From: Solen grandis
Lineage: Eukaryota; Mollusca; Bivalvia; Adapedonta; Solenidae
Assembly: GCA_021229015.1 (NCBI GenBank)
Contig: CM037780.1
Coordinates: forward strand, 64,519,354-64,583,353
Length of the DNA stretch: 64,000 nt
Direction: 5' to 3'
Shown here in pieces: positions 20,436 to 32,089 of the stretch. Position numbers and translations under genes: made by a program. The notes under the pieces are model-generated. The model saw only the letters and a list, made by a program, of their open reading frames with translations. It was not told the origin of the DNA and did not search any database. The first letter of the stretch is position 1. Each line of letters opens with the position of its first letter.

Positions 20436-21653
20436 ATACCCCCCGCAACGAAGTTAGGGGGGGGGGGTATACTGGAATCAGGTTGTCCGTCCGTCCGTCC
20501 GTCCGTCTGTCCGTCCGTCTGTCCGTCCGTCCGTCTGTAGACACAAAATTCTGCGGACTACTCCTCCTAAACTTCTGGAAGGATTTTGATGAAACTTGCT
20601 GGCAATGATCCTTAGACATTGTATTAGCGCGTTATCTATATAGCATTGAGTTACCTCCCCTATTTACCAAGTTATGCCCCTTTGATGATTTTTGCATTAC
20701 AAACTTCTGCGGACTACTCCGCCTAAACTACTGGAAGGATTTTAATGATACTTGCTGTCAATGATCCTTAGACATTGTAGCAGCGCGTTATCTATATAGC
20801 ATTGAGTTACCTCCCCTATTTACCAAGTTATGCCCCTTTGATGATTTTTGCATTACAAACTTCTGCGGACTACTCCGCCTAAACTACTGGAAGGATTTTA
20901 ATGATACTTGCTGTCAATGATCCTTAGACATTGTAGCAGCGCGTATTGAGTTACCTCCCCAAGATCCTTAGACATTGTAGCAGCGCGTTATCTATATAGC
21001 ATTGAGTTACCTCCCCTATTTACCAAGTTATGCCCCTTTGATGATTTTTGCATTACAAACTTCTGCGGACTACTCCTTCTAAACTACTGGAAGGATTTTG
21101 ATGAAACTTAATGGCAATTATCCTTAGACATCTATATAGCATTGAGTTACCTCCCCTATTTACCAAGTTATGCCCCTTTGATGATTTTTGCTTTACAATT
21201 TTCTGCAGACTACTCCTCCCATTGGATTACCTCCCTTTTTTATAGTTATGCCCCTTTGATGATTTTTGCTTTACAATTTTCTGCAGACTACTCCTCCTAA
21301 ACTACTGGAGGGATTTCAATGAAACTTGCTGTCATTCAACCTTAGACATTGTAGTAGCGCTTTTTCTATATAACATTGGGTTACCCCCCCCCCCCCTCCC
21401 CCCTGTTTTAAAGATATGTCCCTTTGATGGTATTTGTTTTACAATTTTCTTCCATTGATAGATTTCAGTGAATCTTAATGATATTTATCCATAGACATAC
21501 ATATACCCATATGTATGTAAAACATAGGATAACTAGATTTCTAGGTAGTTGGCACATATGTCCTCTGTATATTAAGATGGAGTGTTGCATACAAGAATTC
21601 TGATTTCATGCTCCAAAGCCATGTTTGACAAAAACACTTGCGGGGGGGGGTAT
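20436..21653. mobile_element. Bivalve-type repeat element with C/G-tract termini, (TCCG)n and internal 156-bp tandem repeats
   Basis: The left end is ATACCCCCCGCAACG (20436-) and the right end is CTTGCGGGGGGGGGGTAT (about 21638-21653), inverted copies of about 13 bp. Next to the left end is a (TCCG)n/(TCTG) tract (20486-20538). The interior is a tandem array of TTCTGCGGACTACTCC units starting at 20549, 20705 and 20861 (period 156 bp), then 21061, 21201 and 21279 with internal deletions and one partial insertion. No coding capacity. Elements of this look are common in bivalve genomes. The class is unproven; it may be a non-autonomous DNA transposon. Confidence 0.75.
20486..20538. repeat. (TCCG)n / (TCTG) microsatellite
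   Basis: Runs of GTCC GTCC GTCT within the element above. On minus it translates as TDGRTDRR repeats, which is an artefact. Confidence 0.95.
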
Positions 21654-21819
21654 TAGTAAGCCCTTAGGCGACAGTTCTAGTTTCTATTTAATTTAACTTA
21701 AATCAGTTTTTTTCACAGCATCAGAAGATATTCGCAAAATTAACATTCAGTGTAAAACTTTCAAACCTTAGTTCTACAATGCTTTTACGTAAACAGGAAT
21801 GATATTTATAATTTGCCTA

Positions 21820-22990
21820 AAGGAACTGTATAAACGTAATATAGTGTAGGTTTTTGGTAATATAAACTATATTTGCCTTAACACCCATACTCATCAAATA
21901 CATGTTTCATGAAATTATCAATCATCAGATATGATGAGAAAAGATATTGATTTATTTGTATCAAGAAGTTCTAACAACAGAAAATTGGCGCCGTACCATG
22001 GATTTTATTAAATTGATAAAAAAGCTGGCGTCGATCATTTAGATTATCTTTTGATATTTACAAATATTGCTCTGAACGAGTGTTTGATAAAAATTTCACC
22101 AAGCATCTTGAATCGAAAAAATAAACAACCGTTCATCAGACACGTTTGATGTGGAAATATATATCCATCATTTTTTAATATTCCTGCTTCGTCAATGAAT
22201 CGTCACGTGTACGGTAGACACACCTTTCACCTGCCAAATGACATGAATATTAGAAATAACGTAGTAAGGGTGGCGAAATATTTCATATGCTAATTATCAG
22301 TTCGTGTTTTTATGTCGAAGGCAGATAATAAAATCTTGAATTTTGACTCTCGAAGTTTTAATTTCGTTTTCTTACCATGTATTCCTTTTATGAAAGTTAT
22401 ACTTACTGATATTCATTTCATGTAAATATGACATGTATGATATCAATTTACCAAAAACGGTATGCCTATATGCAAATAATTGGCTATTAATTGAAAATAA
22501 AAGTAACTTATCAAAAATCTAATTGATGTTTTTTTTCTCATTTTCTTTAAATTTCGGTCAATGCAGCTTTAAAAACGGTGAAAACACTTGCAAAATGCAA
22601 TTCGAAATTCGGTTATGACGAAAAAACTTTCATATTTGGTAATTTCGGGTGTTCAATATAAGACGTGCGTGATAATTGTTATTCCAGTGCAAGATTCGAA
22701 CAGGATAAGTAGACCCATCATCTTCTTTTTTCTATTACAGATGCGTTTGATACCAGCAAATACCACTTGATGAATGGTGTACACGCAATGTTTTGTTCCT
22801 AAATTTAATAATTTAAATATCTAATACTACACTATCTAGTAAGCCAACCTAGCTCGGATATTTTGATACTCTCAGATTGTAGCTGATGATGGACATTTTA
22901 TTTATTTATCAGCTATAATGGATCTACGGTAAAGAAATGATTATTAAAGCTCGTCTGACCCTTTATATTACATTCGGATTATCAGGATTA
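21820..22990. repeat. Diverged paralogous block, left part (matches 60530-60800)
   Basis: The run AGGAACTGTATAAACG (21820) and AAATTGGCGCCGTACCATGG ATTTTATTAAATT (21981-22015) correspond to AGGAACTGTAATAAACGCAA (60535) and AAATTGGCGGCACCG...TTTTATTAAATT (60712-60750), in the same order. The remainder up to 22990 is AT-rich and unassigned. No gene is recognised. Confidence 0.6.
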
Positions 22991-22994
22991 TATA

Positions 22995-25900
22995 TGTATA
23001 ACGTTTCAACAAGTACAAATTTACGGCCAGCGATTCGGATATTACTTTCGTGTTTTGTAAACTGACTAATTGACATAAATGTAGTATCATTTAAATAAAT
23101 GAAAATATATCAATAGAAGTAAACTGTTTCTTAATGTTTATAGCAACATTATTTTCGTGGAAAAGGTTTAAAGCAGCTCGTTCACGATGATCGATAGAAA
23201 AATAAAATGGTTTTGTGCTTTCCCTCGTTTATATTAGGGGTGTGTTCCCTGACCAATAAACTCGGCAAGTGTAGGTCACATTGAAGGGGAAAACGCGGTT
23301 TTCGCACAGGCTTTTTTTTTCGGTTAAAACCCGTATAAATACGAAGCAGTTGCTTTTGGTGTTGCTTTTCGCGATTTGTAAAGTGCCTAATTGACATACA
23401 TGTAGAATCATTTAAATAAATGAAAAATATGAGTATAAGTAAACTGTTTATTAATGTTTATAACAACATTTTTTTCGTGCATAAGGTTTAAAGCAGCTCG
23501 TTCACGGATGATCGGTAGAAATATAAAATGGTTTTGTACTTTCGCTCGTTAATATTAGGGGTGTGTTTCATGACCAATAAACTCGGCAAGTTTAGGTCAC
23601 ATTGCAAGGGAAAACGGTATTCGCACAAACTTTTTCGGTTAAAAAACCGTAAATAGTTGCTTTCGGTGACGCGTTTCGTATCATGGCGTCTTTACCAGTG
23701 TTAGGTAGCCAATTGGTAAATTCAGCCTGTTAAGTGAGCGAATAGGCAAATAGTGAATTTAATCAGTCAAGTGACGGCTAATAACAATAGAAAATCTAAT
23801 CTAATATAGGTTTTATTATTCGAAATATAGATTTAATATCGTTCGTAACGATATTGTCTGTGATGGAGAAACCTTCATTTTTTTTTACAATCACGGATAG
23901 TTGCTTTGGGTGACTATACGTCTGTAGATGGGTACTGGTAGACGTTATGCACACCGATAGTTTAAACTATATTAAGTCAACAGCAGTCCGTGATCGATCT
24001 GTTTTAATAGTGGACGAAACATTATTTTATAAAATTATCGGATGCTTAGAATAGATATAAGAATACAATAATACCAAAATCTCAAGCGCTTTATCAGACA
24101 CCGTCGAATGTTTTAGATATAGTTAGAGAATTAGTCGTAGTTAAGTATTTTTTCGACCATTAAAATTTATTTTAGTATTTCAATAGAGAATTACGAATAC
24201 AAAGAATACGAAATATGATTTACTTTCGACATAATTACTTATGTTTTTTGTCTTTCATTTGCGACAAACAATATATAAAAACAAATGTGAAAAAAGAAAC
24301 TTTAGCTAGATATGACGCTGTATGAGTCTTTTATGCAAAGAGATATTATCTGTAGTTGTGAATACAGTCTTGCATACGTCATAAAACTTTGATATTAGAT
24401 AAGCTATACAAATGACGTATTTTACGTATATGATATACGTTTTTTTTGTTTGTTTTTTTATGCTTTCATTAAAAAATGCCCTAAAAATAGATAAGAAATT
24501 GTTGCTAATATATCCTTATATATAATATTGTTTAGCTGAAAATGTTTTGGTAACTAAAAGTGGATACAAAACGTTTTTTCTACATCTATGCATATTCTCT
24601 TTATCTGAAAAGAGAGGTTCTGTCTAAAAAAATATTCCCATGGATTCTTTATATCATTCATTATATAATTATTTATATATCATGTTAATTTTTTAATTAC
24701 AATTTAAACAGCTTGAATGTTACAATATTTTCATGATATTTTTTATGAAGTAGAGGAAGAAGAGACCCGTTATGTCAACATCGCCATGCTTGACATTTAG
24801 TATATCTCGACATAATTTGAAAGTCCCGACTGTTTTCACTTTCAATATATAGACATAATTCATTCATATCTTGACAATTTATGGTTCGATATTTTTCATA
24901 TCTAGACATATTTATTTGGTTCTGTTGGGTAAATTCTCATCTGAAACTATTTATTTATCTCGACACGTGCCGAAACGCTCAATCATTTTCGCGAAAACTT
25001 TTTCGTAGAACATGTCCCCAACCAGTGACAACATTAAATAGTAAATTCTCAGGTAAGAGTTGATGACCTAATTTTGGAAAGTAAGCATCTTTGGAACGCC
25101 ATAGCTGCTTTTTGTATATACTTCTTAAATGGTGGTGTGGTTTTGATTTACGGTAGTGTAGTTTTAATATAGGGTTAAGTCGTTGTCGTATATAAGGTCC
25201 TGTGGTTTTCATGTATGATGAAGTCGTTTTGATGAATGGTTTTGTCGTTTTGATATATGTTCAAGTCGTTTTGCTTTATGGTGAAGTCGTTTTGATTTAT
25301 GGTGCTGTGGATTTGATAAATGGTGACGTCGTTTTGATAAATGGTTAAGTCGTTTTGATATATGAAGTCGTTTTGATATATGAAGTCGTTTTGATACATG
25401 CTGAGGTCGTTTTGATATATGGTTCTGTGGATTTGAATGGTGAAGTCGTTTTGATAATTTTTTTTTTTAGAAGTCGTTTTGATATATGGTGATGTGAATT
25501 TGAATGGTGAAGTCGTTTTGATAAATGGTTAAGTCGTTTTGATATATACGTTTTGATCTGGTAATTTTGTAATGTCTGGTTTTTTTTTTTGTCGTTTTGC
25601 TATTTGGTGATGTCGTTTTGTTATTATCAGATCCACAGCACAATTTATCAAAACCACAGTACCCTATTTCAAAACGACTTCATCGTGTATCTATACGACT
25701 TCATCATATATCAAAACCACAGCACCATATATAAAGACCACAGCACCATGTTTCAAATCGATTAACCACTAATCAAAACTGAAGAACCGTATATCATATA
25801 TCAAAACCCCAGCACCATATATCAAAACCACTTAACCATTTATGTAAACCACAGCACCATATATCAAAACCCAAGCACCATATATCAAAACGACTTAACC

Positions 25901-26612
25901 ATTTATGTAAACCACAGCACCATATATCAAAACGACTTAACCATTTATGTAAACCACAGCACCATATATCAAAACCACAGCCCCATTTATCAAAACGTCT
26001 TAACCATTTATGTAAACCACAGCACCATATATCAAAACCACAGCACCATTTATCAAAACCCCAGCACCATATATCAAAACGTCTTAACCATTTATGTAAA
26101 CCACAGCACCATATATCAAAACCACAGCACCATTTATCAAAACGTCTTAACCATTTATAAAAACCACAGCACTATATATCTAAACCACAGCACCATATAT
26201 CAAAACCCCAGCACCATTTATCAAAACGTCTTAACTATATATTTTAAACCACAGCACCAAATATCAAAACCGCATCACCATTTATCAAAATTACTAAACC
26301 AATAATCAAAACCACAACACCATATGTCAAAACCATAGCACCATATACCATAACACTGTATATTAAAACGAAACCACTTTTTAAGGTAGCTATGGCGTTT
26401 CATAAGCATCTGTGCATGCATGACAATTTATCTAGATAGGATTCATAGTAATAGTTTTCAAAATATCAGTATGAAAATATTATATTAAACCTAAAGTATT
26501 GCCTAATGATTCCAATAACAGTGTTATTAACGAGTATACTGAAAGAAGCCTGGATTTCGTGGAAAATTGTTTATATTATATGATCACATATTCCCAGGTA
26601 CATGTTAATATC
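22995..26612. repeat. Segmental duplication, copy 2 (with an internal tandem copy)
   Basis: Matches 17465-19690. The first unit is present twice in tandem, once diverged (22995-23366) and once almost identical to copy 1 (23368-23960). Both carry AAAGCAGCTCGTTCACG and ACTCGGCAAG plus AGGTCACATTG. After about 390 bp with no match in copy 1 (23960-24350), the match resumes at GTAGTTGTGAATACAGTC (24354) and runs through the minisatellite to CCCAGGTACATGTTA at 26595. Confidence 0.85.
25125..26378. repeat. Palindromic minisatellite B (1.25 kb, 21/42-bp units, then inverted)
   Basis: 25125-25622 has forward units AAGTCGTTTTGATAAATGGT. 25628-26378 has inverted units ACCACAGCACCATATATCAA alternating with ACGACTTAACCATTTATG, giving a 42-bp dimer that is repeated nearly exactly between 25790 and 26150. 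The whole block could form a very long imperfect hairpin. It is the expanded counterpart of 18905-19445. Confidence 0.88.
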
Positions 26613-27440
26613 GGAATAACGAGCCTCACCTGAATATTTTGTGTTATATATGGAAATACCCCCACAGGTATTGTAGTAAATTGTATAAGAATGACAGTTT
26701 TAGCTGGTCTTAATTCCTGTAATAGCAACTATTATGTAAATACGTATCAGAAATAATAATCTCAACGGTTGTCAAATAATTCACACAACGAAGTGAACAT
26801 AATAATGTAATTATATTTGATAGACTAAATGGCATTCGTAGCTTTGAATTATCTTTTTTGTAATCTAAATTTACTTTAATACAATGTGTTAAGTGTATCT
26901 TTAAAGCTGTTATTGATAAATAATATGACCGTTTATGCCTCATCTGGAAAATGTCACACAATACGATGTGATGCTTCGAATTTGCAAATCCGATAAACAT
27001 TTCGAATAAAATTTAGCAAAACAAACAAAGCAAATAAGCATACACTTTTTCTTTAATAACTAAAATCGTAAAATATCCAATTCCATTATCTGAAACTTTT
27101 TAATCAGACCGATCTAGAAATCAACTTGAAATAATTAAACTTAAATGGTCACGATGTGTAAAGACAAGAAAGCTACTGGTGATAATCATGTGACATTGTG
27201 AGTCTTTATTTAAATATTTGAACTGATTAATCTCGATTAATTTTTCCTTAATTATATTTATTTAAAATAAAATATGCATACTTTATTAAATACCGGTAAA
27301 ATTATAAATGTGAAAAGGGTAAAGAACTATATAATTAAAACCAGGTAGTTTCATTTAATCATTTAAAAACCTATTTAAACACTTCTTACACATTCTTCAT
27401 AACTGTAATCAGTAATCTTTATTGTATAAAATTAACAGCT
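26612..27440. other. Unrecognised AT-rich stretch
   Basis: Follows duplication copy 2. A 96-codon open frame on minus (26710-27000) shows no recognisable domain and I do not call it. Confidence 0.45.
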
Positions 27441-28390
27441 TAATATTGGAACACTGTGAAAGTTGATGTAACAGCAAGATCACATATATAAACACTGTGT
27501 CGGTAGAAAGCAGTACATTATAGACAAAATGGGAGACACGACACAAGCCTACATTTTGGTGTAATTTATCTTGTGATTAAAAGCGTGACAAACATACATC
27601 CTGATATCAGTCCGTGCCTTCAGACTATTTAAAGTATATTGGTAAGAGTTCTCTGAGCTGGAAAAAGATGTATCCCCTATTACTTTGTGACGTCTTTTAC
27701 CATTTGTAAAACCGTCCATTTCGACTTGGAAATTATATCATCACAAAACATCCCACTGTAACAATGTAGACTGATTATCCGATCTCCACATATTGTTCTT
27801 CTATTACTTGGGTACCAATACTTTTATTGTCCGGGTCTGACGAAAGTTAACACACATGTTATTGTACTGGGCATTATTCCACGGGGATCCGCGTGCAAAT
27901 GAATGTCTTTTCTATTTTCTTAATATTTGAAGACACAATACCTCTAATCAACGTCCGAAAGCTCTTGCATTCATAATGCATTACGTAAAATGAGTTGAAG
28001 ACATATAGTACTTCGTATTTCCGCGGCGTCGTTACGATATCCGAATGTCTTAAATTAGTGTCCTTTTAAGATGATGGTTGAAAAAACGCACCGCAAGAAA
28101 ATTGATTTCAGGATTAGATAAAAACATAAAGTGCAGTTTAATTTTCAACACACTCAAGAAAATGATGCTGAAATGCTCGGTGGAGTAATTCTATCTGTTA
28201 AGGGGCGTCTTGAGAAGATTTAAAATCAAGTGTGGGATTTTAGAGTATTCCCCAGAAGGGAATGTTAGAGCACTCCGGAAAGGGCAATCAATCAAACCAG
28301 TATTGCTTTCATCATACCCCATCCAAGTAATATACACCGATGATATATTGTTTTGCTTTTATTGCAAGAAAATGTTGTTGTTTTTTATTT
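27440..28390. repeat. Diverged paralogous block, right part (matches 62805-63660)
   Basis: Collinear matches include CATTTTGGTGTAATTTATCT (27555 and 62924), AAACACTGTGTCGG / AAACACTATGTCGG, GAAAGCTCTTG.ATTCAT (27959 and 63220), GTGGGATTTTAGAG (28230 and 63511) and ATTGTTTTGCTTTTATT (28347 and 63634). I see no conserved protein reading in any frame, so a duplicated non-coding or transposon-derived block is more likely than an exon. Confidence 0.7.
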
Positions 28391-28647
28391 TATTTTATTT
28401 TATTTTTTATTATTTTATGATTTCGAAATTTGTATATATATATGAGTTGTATACCGGTTATTCACATCCATAAACCTTCGAGACTTGGGAGTATATTCAA
28501 CCTTTTGATATATATTTGAAGGTATATATTTACATATTTTTTATTTTTTATTATTTCCAGACGTATAATGTAGTAACATCTGTTTTTGTACATCAATATA
28601 TTTATCAAAGTATGCTGGAAATAACATAAATATATGCTCTTTCTCAC

Positions 28648-28700
28648 TATCTTTCTCTCTTTCAGTCGATCTTCCTCTTTCTCTCTTTCTCTATCTTTTA
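28648..28700. repeat. CT-rich simple repeat abutting the assembly gap
   Basis: Runs of TCTTTCTCTCTTTC lead into the Ns, so a simple repeat is the probable cause of the break. Confidence 0.85.
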
Positions 28701-28800
28701 NNNNNNNNNNNNNNNNNNNNNNNNNNNNNNNNNNNNNNNNNNNNNNNNNNNNNNNNNNNNNNNNNNNNNNNNNNNNNNNNNNNNNNNNNNNNNNNNNNNN
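28701..28800. other. Assembly gap (100 N)
   Basis: Exactly 100 N, the conventional placeholder for a gap of unknown length. Open frames reading across it are meaningless. Confidence 0.99.
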
Positions 28801-29970
28801 TTTCACTAATCAACACTGTTTTATTTATATAATGTGTTTTTCAAACAAGACAAAAACCAAGACACGAATTGTATATCGAAATGAGATTAAAAAAAGGAGT
28901 TAAGGAACTGCATATCTTGAAGTTATGTAAAACTACTTCATTTTGCAACAATTATTCATGGAGTTTAATTTTTTCATCATGAAATGCCAAAGTGAATGAC
29001 GTCGATTTCATATTGTAAGACTTCTGAGTAATTAATTTGATGACGGATGGATTAAAATAGACTCAAATGATGTCGCACGTTATCAATATTTAGTGATTCT
29101 CTCTCTTTCTTTCCGGATCCTGTCATGGTATATCTCTGTGGGACTACATAAATCGGCACAATATTGTCAAAATTTGGATTTACAGGTAGTCAGATAAAAA
29201 TACACATTTAAGTATACAATTTCATCGCAAAGTTGTATTTTTTTTTCACATTTAATTAAATAATGAGGATGATTTAATTTATCTTTATTTTATCCTATAT
29301 TTTTGTACAGAATTGTTTATACTGGAAACTCGTTAATGAATTATTTAAGCACCTTACTAATGGAATATATTCATATTAAAGAAATTATACATATACATAA
29401 AAGTCGTGTATTTTGTTCCAAACATTTTCGTCATTTTTGTTACTTAACATAGATTAATATTTGTATTGGCAACCGGACTTCGAAGACGAATACTTTATTT
29501 GACGTTTTTTAATTCATAATGCTATACTATCTGGAGTTCCGAATTGCGGACTCCGGATAAGACCTCAATCCATCACCGTAACTCGCCGTGTTCAAAAAAT
29601 GCCTTCTGTTAATTAGCTAACTCGCTGTCCATGTTTTTTCTTTTTTGTCAATACTGATGACAGACACCTTCATGTTTGTTTCTCAGTAAACAACTGGTGC
29701 GGCGATGGGAAACTGTTTCTCATCAGACCAAGTTTTCCAGTAGTGTGAATGCTGACATCAGAAGAAACATTTATTTGTTTTAAATTGATTGATATTTCTC
29801 TGGTTATGCTCTGTGTAAGAGACCTTGTATTAGTTGTCGTTGCTGTTGTTGTTTTGTCCGTGTGATTTTCTATTGTAGACGACATCTAATTTTATTCTTA
29901 TATGAATTTTTTCAATATTTTTCAATTTTTTTTCAAACTTAATTACGTCTGAACAAAACGATAGATACAT
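28801..29970. other. Unrecognised AT-rich stretch
   Basis: No gene or repeat recognised. A minus frame at 29670-29885 rich in T/N/S has no identifiable domain. Confidence 0.5.
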
Positions 29971-29974
29971 ACTT

Positions 29975-30129
29975 GATATTATAGCAGATTTGTATAAGTA
30001 GTATATACATATAAATTTATAGCAGTATTTGTATAAAGTAGATATACATACTTAAAAGTTATAGCTGTATTTGTATAGAGTAGATATACATACTTGACAG
30101 TTATAGCTGTATTTGTATAGAGTAGATAT
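29975..30129. repeat. 42-bp minisatellite, left part (interrupted by a LINE)
   Basis: Repeats of TTATAGCTGTATTTGTATA + GAGTAGATATACATACTTG, with exact spacing of 42 bp between the units at 30061 and 30103 and older degenerate units upstream. It resumes at 32021-32085 after the LINE. Confidence 0.9.
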
Positions 30130-32020
30130 GAACAGCTGAATGGAAATATTACGATTGAAGAAATATCAAACATTATAATGCACGCTAAGTCTGGCTCGGC
30201 ACCGGGATTTGATCGTATACCTTACGACGTTTTGAAATACCCAATAATTATCGCAATGTTGCAGAAACTTTTTCAATTGATTTTCGATACAAGTTTAATT
30301 CCGGAGATGTGGAGAAAGGCAATCATTTGCCCTATATTAAAGGACCCAAATTCAGATAAAAGGGTACCGTTACATTATCGCGGTATAAGCTTATTGTCGT
30401 GCATAAGCAAGCTTTACAGTTCGTTTATAAATAAAAGAGTGACTAAGTACTTAGAGGACAGTGGGCATTTAGCAGACGAGCAAAACGGTTTTAGGGCCAA
30501 CAGATCATGCGAGGACCACATTTTTACGTTAAATAGCATAGCAAAGAACAACGCCTCTGTTTTTACAGCATATATCGACCTTAAAAAGTGTTTCGATTTC
30601 ATTGACAGAGAGATGCTTCTGTATAAATTACTTTTAAACAATATTGATGGTAAAGTATATAACTCAATTAAGAATATATACGCTAGTTCAGTCTCTTGTA
30701 TTAGAATTAACAATAAATTAACTGACTGGTTCAGCTGTTACACTGGAGTGAAACAGGGGTGTAATTTATCGCCAACTTTGTTCGCAATTTTCGCCAATGA
30801 CCTTGTCAAAGAGGTCAATGACCTTGAACTTGGAATAACTATGGGAAGAATAACTATGTGACTTTAGCGCTAACTGTGAATCATTATCGAAAGGCGGTAG
30901 TCGAGCTTTAGGAAGTCTTATAAGCAAAATACACCACCTAAAAGACTTTGGGTTTCGAACATTTAATAAACTATATAATGCATGTGTTGTACCAATCTTA
31001 GACTATGGGTCATCTGTGTGGGGTGCTAGGCAATATCAGACAATAGACAACATCCAGCACCGAGCTTTACGATATTTTCTAGGTGTACATCGCTTCGCTC
31101 CGATTCTAGCATTACATGGGGATACAGGCTGGCTACCTAGTTTATACAGAAGATGGGGTTGCATTATACGCTACTGGAATAGACTGCTCAATATGGATAA
31201 TAATAGACTGACCAAGCGTGTTTTCAATTTTGACTACAATAGGTGCAGAAATAATTGGTCAAGTGACGTAAAACAGATATTAAACAATTTAGGTATTGTC
31301 AATCACTTTAATTCAAAATCGATTGTGCAAATTTCCGTGGCAAATACCAAGATAACGGAATATTACAGCAGAAAATGGTCACATGATGTTCAAAACGTGC
31401 CAAAATTAAGGACATACAGGTTTTTTAAAAATGACTTTAGTTGCGAGGATTACGTAACTTTAAACCTGAAAAAATATGAACGCTCACTCTATAGTCAGTT
31501 TAGGTTTGGCATTTTACCCTTACGAATTGAGACTGGCAGATATATTGGTGAACCTGTTGATTCAAGACTCTGTAGATTCTGTGCCTTAGATGTTGTTGAA
31601 GACGAAAAGCATTTTCTTTTAACCTGTGATCTCTATAATACCATCCGATGTAATGTGTTTGGGGATATACTATTACAAACTGTTTATACAAACTTGTCAT
31701 CGGATGATAAATTAACATTTTTATTAAATACTCACCCGAGAAAAACAGCCAAATTTATAGTTATAGCTTACCTCTGCAGGAGAACTGTGATATATTCTTA
31801 AAATATGCTTCAATTTTATGCCGCCGTATCATTGCATTTTCTATTGATTACTTTCTATGTGACATTGATTATTATGTTTTATCATTACTGTTTTTGACCT
31901 GGTGACATATAGGCCCATTGGGCCGGGTGCTTTCTTTTGTTTAGATTGTTTACAGTTTGTATGTAATTATTTTATTGCACATGTCACGATGATAAATTAT
32001 TTACTAACTTACTTACTTAC
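30130..32020 (+). pseudogene. 5'-truncated LINE (RT + C-terminal zinc-knuckle) with 3' tail, catalytic region deleted
   Basis: The open frame from 30130 starts LNGNITIEEISNIIMHAKSG, then APGFDRIPYDVLK and LHYRGISLLSCISKLYSS, NGFRANRSCEDHI, AYIDLKKCFDFIDREML and GVKQGCNLSPTLFAIFANDL (RT blocks up to the SP-x-LF motif). It stops at 30861. The second frame (30863-31801) resumes at the thumb (LKDFGFRTFNKLYNACVVPI LDYGSSVWG) and ends with the C-terminus IETGRY...CRFC...EDEKHFLLTC. The YADD motif and roughly 100 codons around it are missing. The 3' UTR has GGCCCATTGGGCCGGGTG at 31913 and ends in (ACTT)n at 32020. It is inserted cleanly in a minisatellite. Confidence 0.9.
31896..32020 (+). mobile_element. 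LINE 3' UTR/tail with GGCCC hairpin and (ACTT)n terminus
   Basis: GGTGACATATAGGCCCATTG GGCC forms a short GC hairpin. It is followed by T-rich sequence, ACATGTCACGATGATAAA, and TTACTAACTTACTTACTTAC. The same tail, reversed, occurs alone at 35101-35222, which supports its identity as the LINE 3' recognition region. Confidence 0.75.
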
Positions 32021-32085
32021 TTATAGCTGTATTTGTATAAAGTAGATATCCATACTTGATAGTTATAGCTGTATTTGTGTAAAAA
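32021..32085. repeat. 42-bp minisatellite, right part
   Basis: TTATAGCTGTATTTGTATAA starts at 32021 and again 42 bp later. It continues the array at 29975-30129. Confidence 0.9.
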
Positions 32086-32089
32086 TATA

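Noticed and set aside
20434..20619. Minus ORF with TDGRTDRRTD repeats
   Set aside because: Translation of the (TCCG)n microsatellite inside a repeat element.
28462..28903. ORFs spanning 28462-28903 on both strands
   Set aside because: They cross 100 N and a CT-rich tract.
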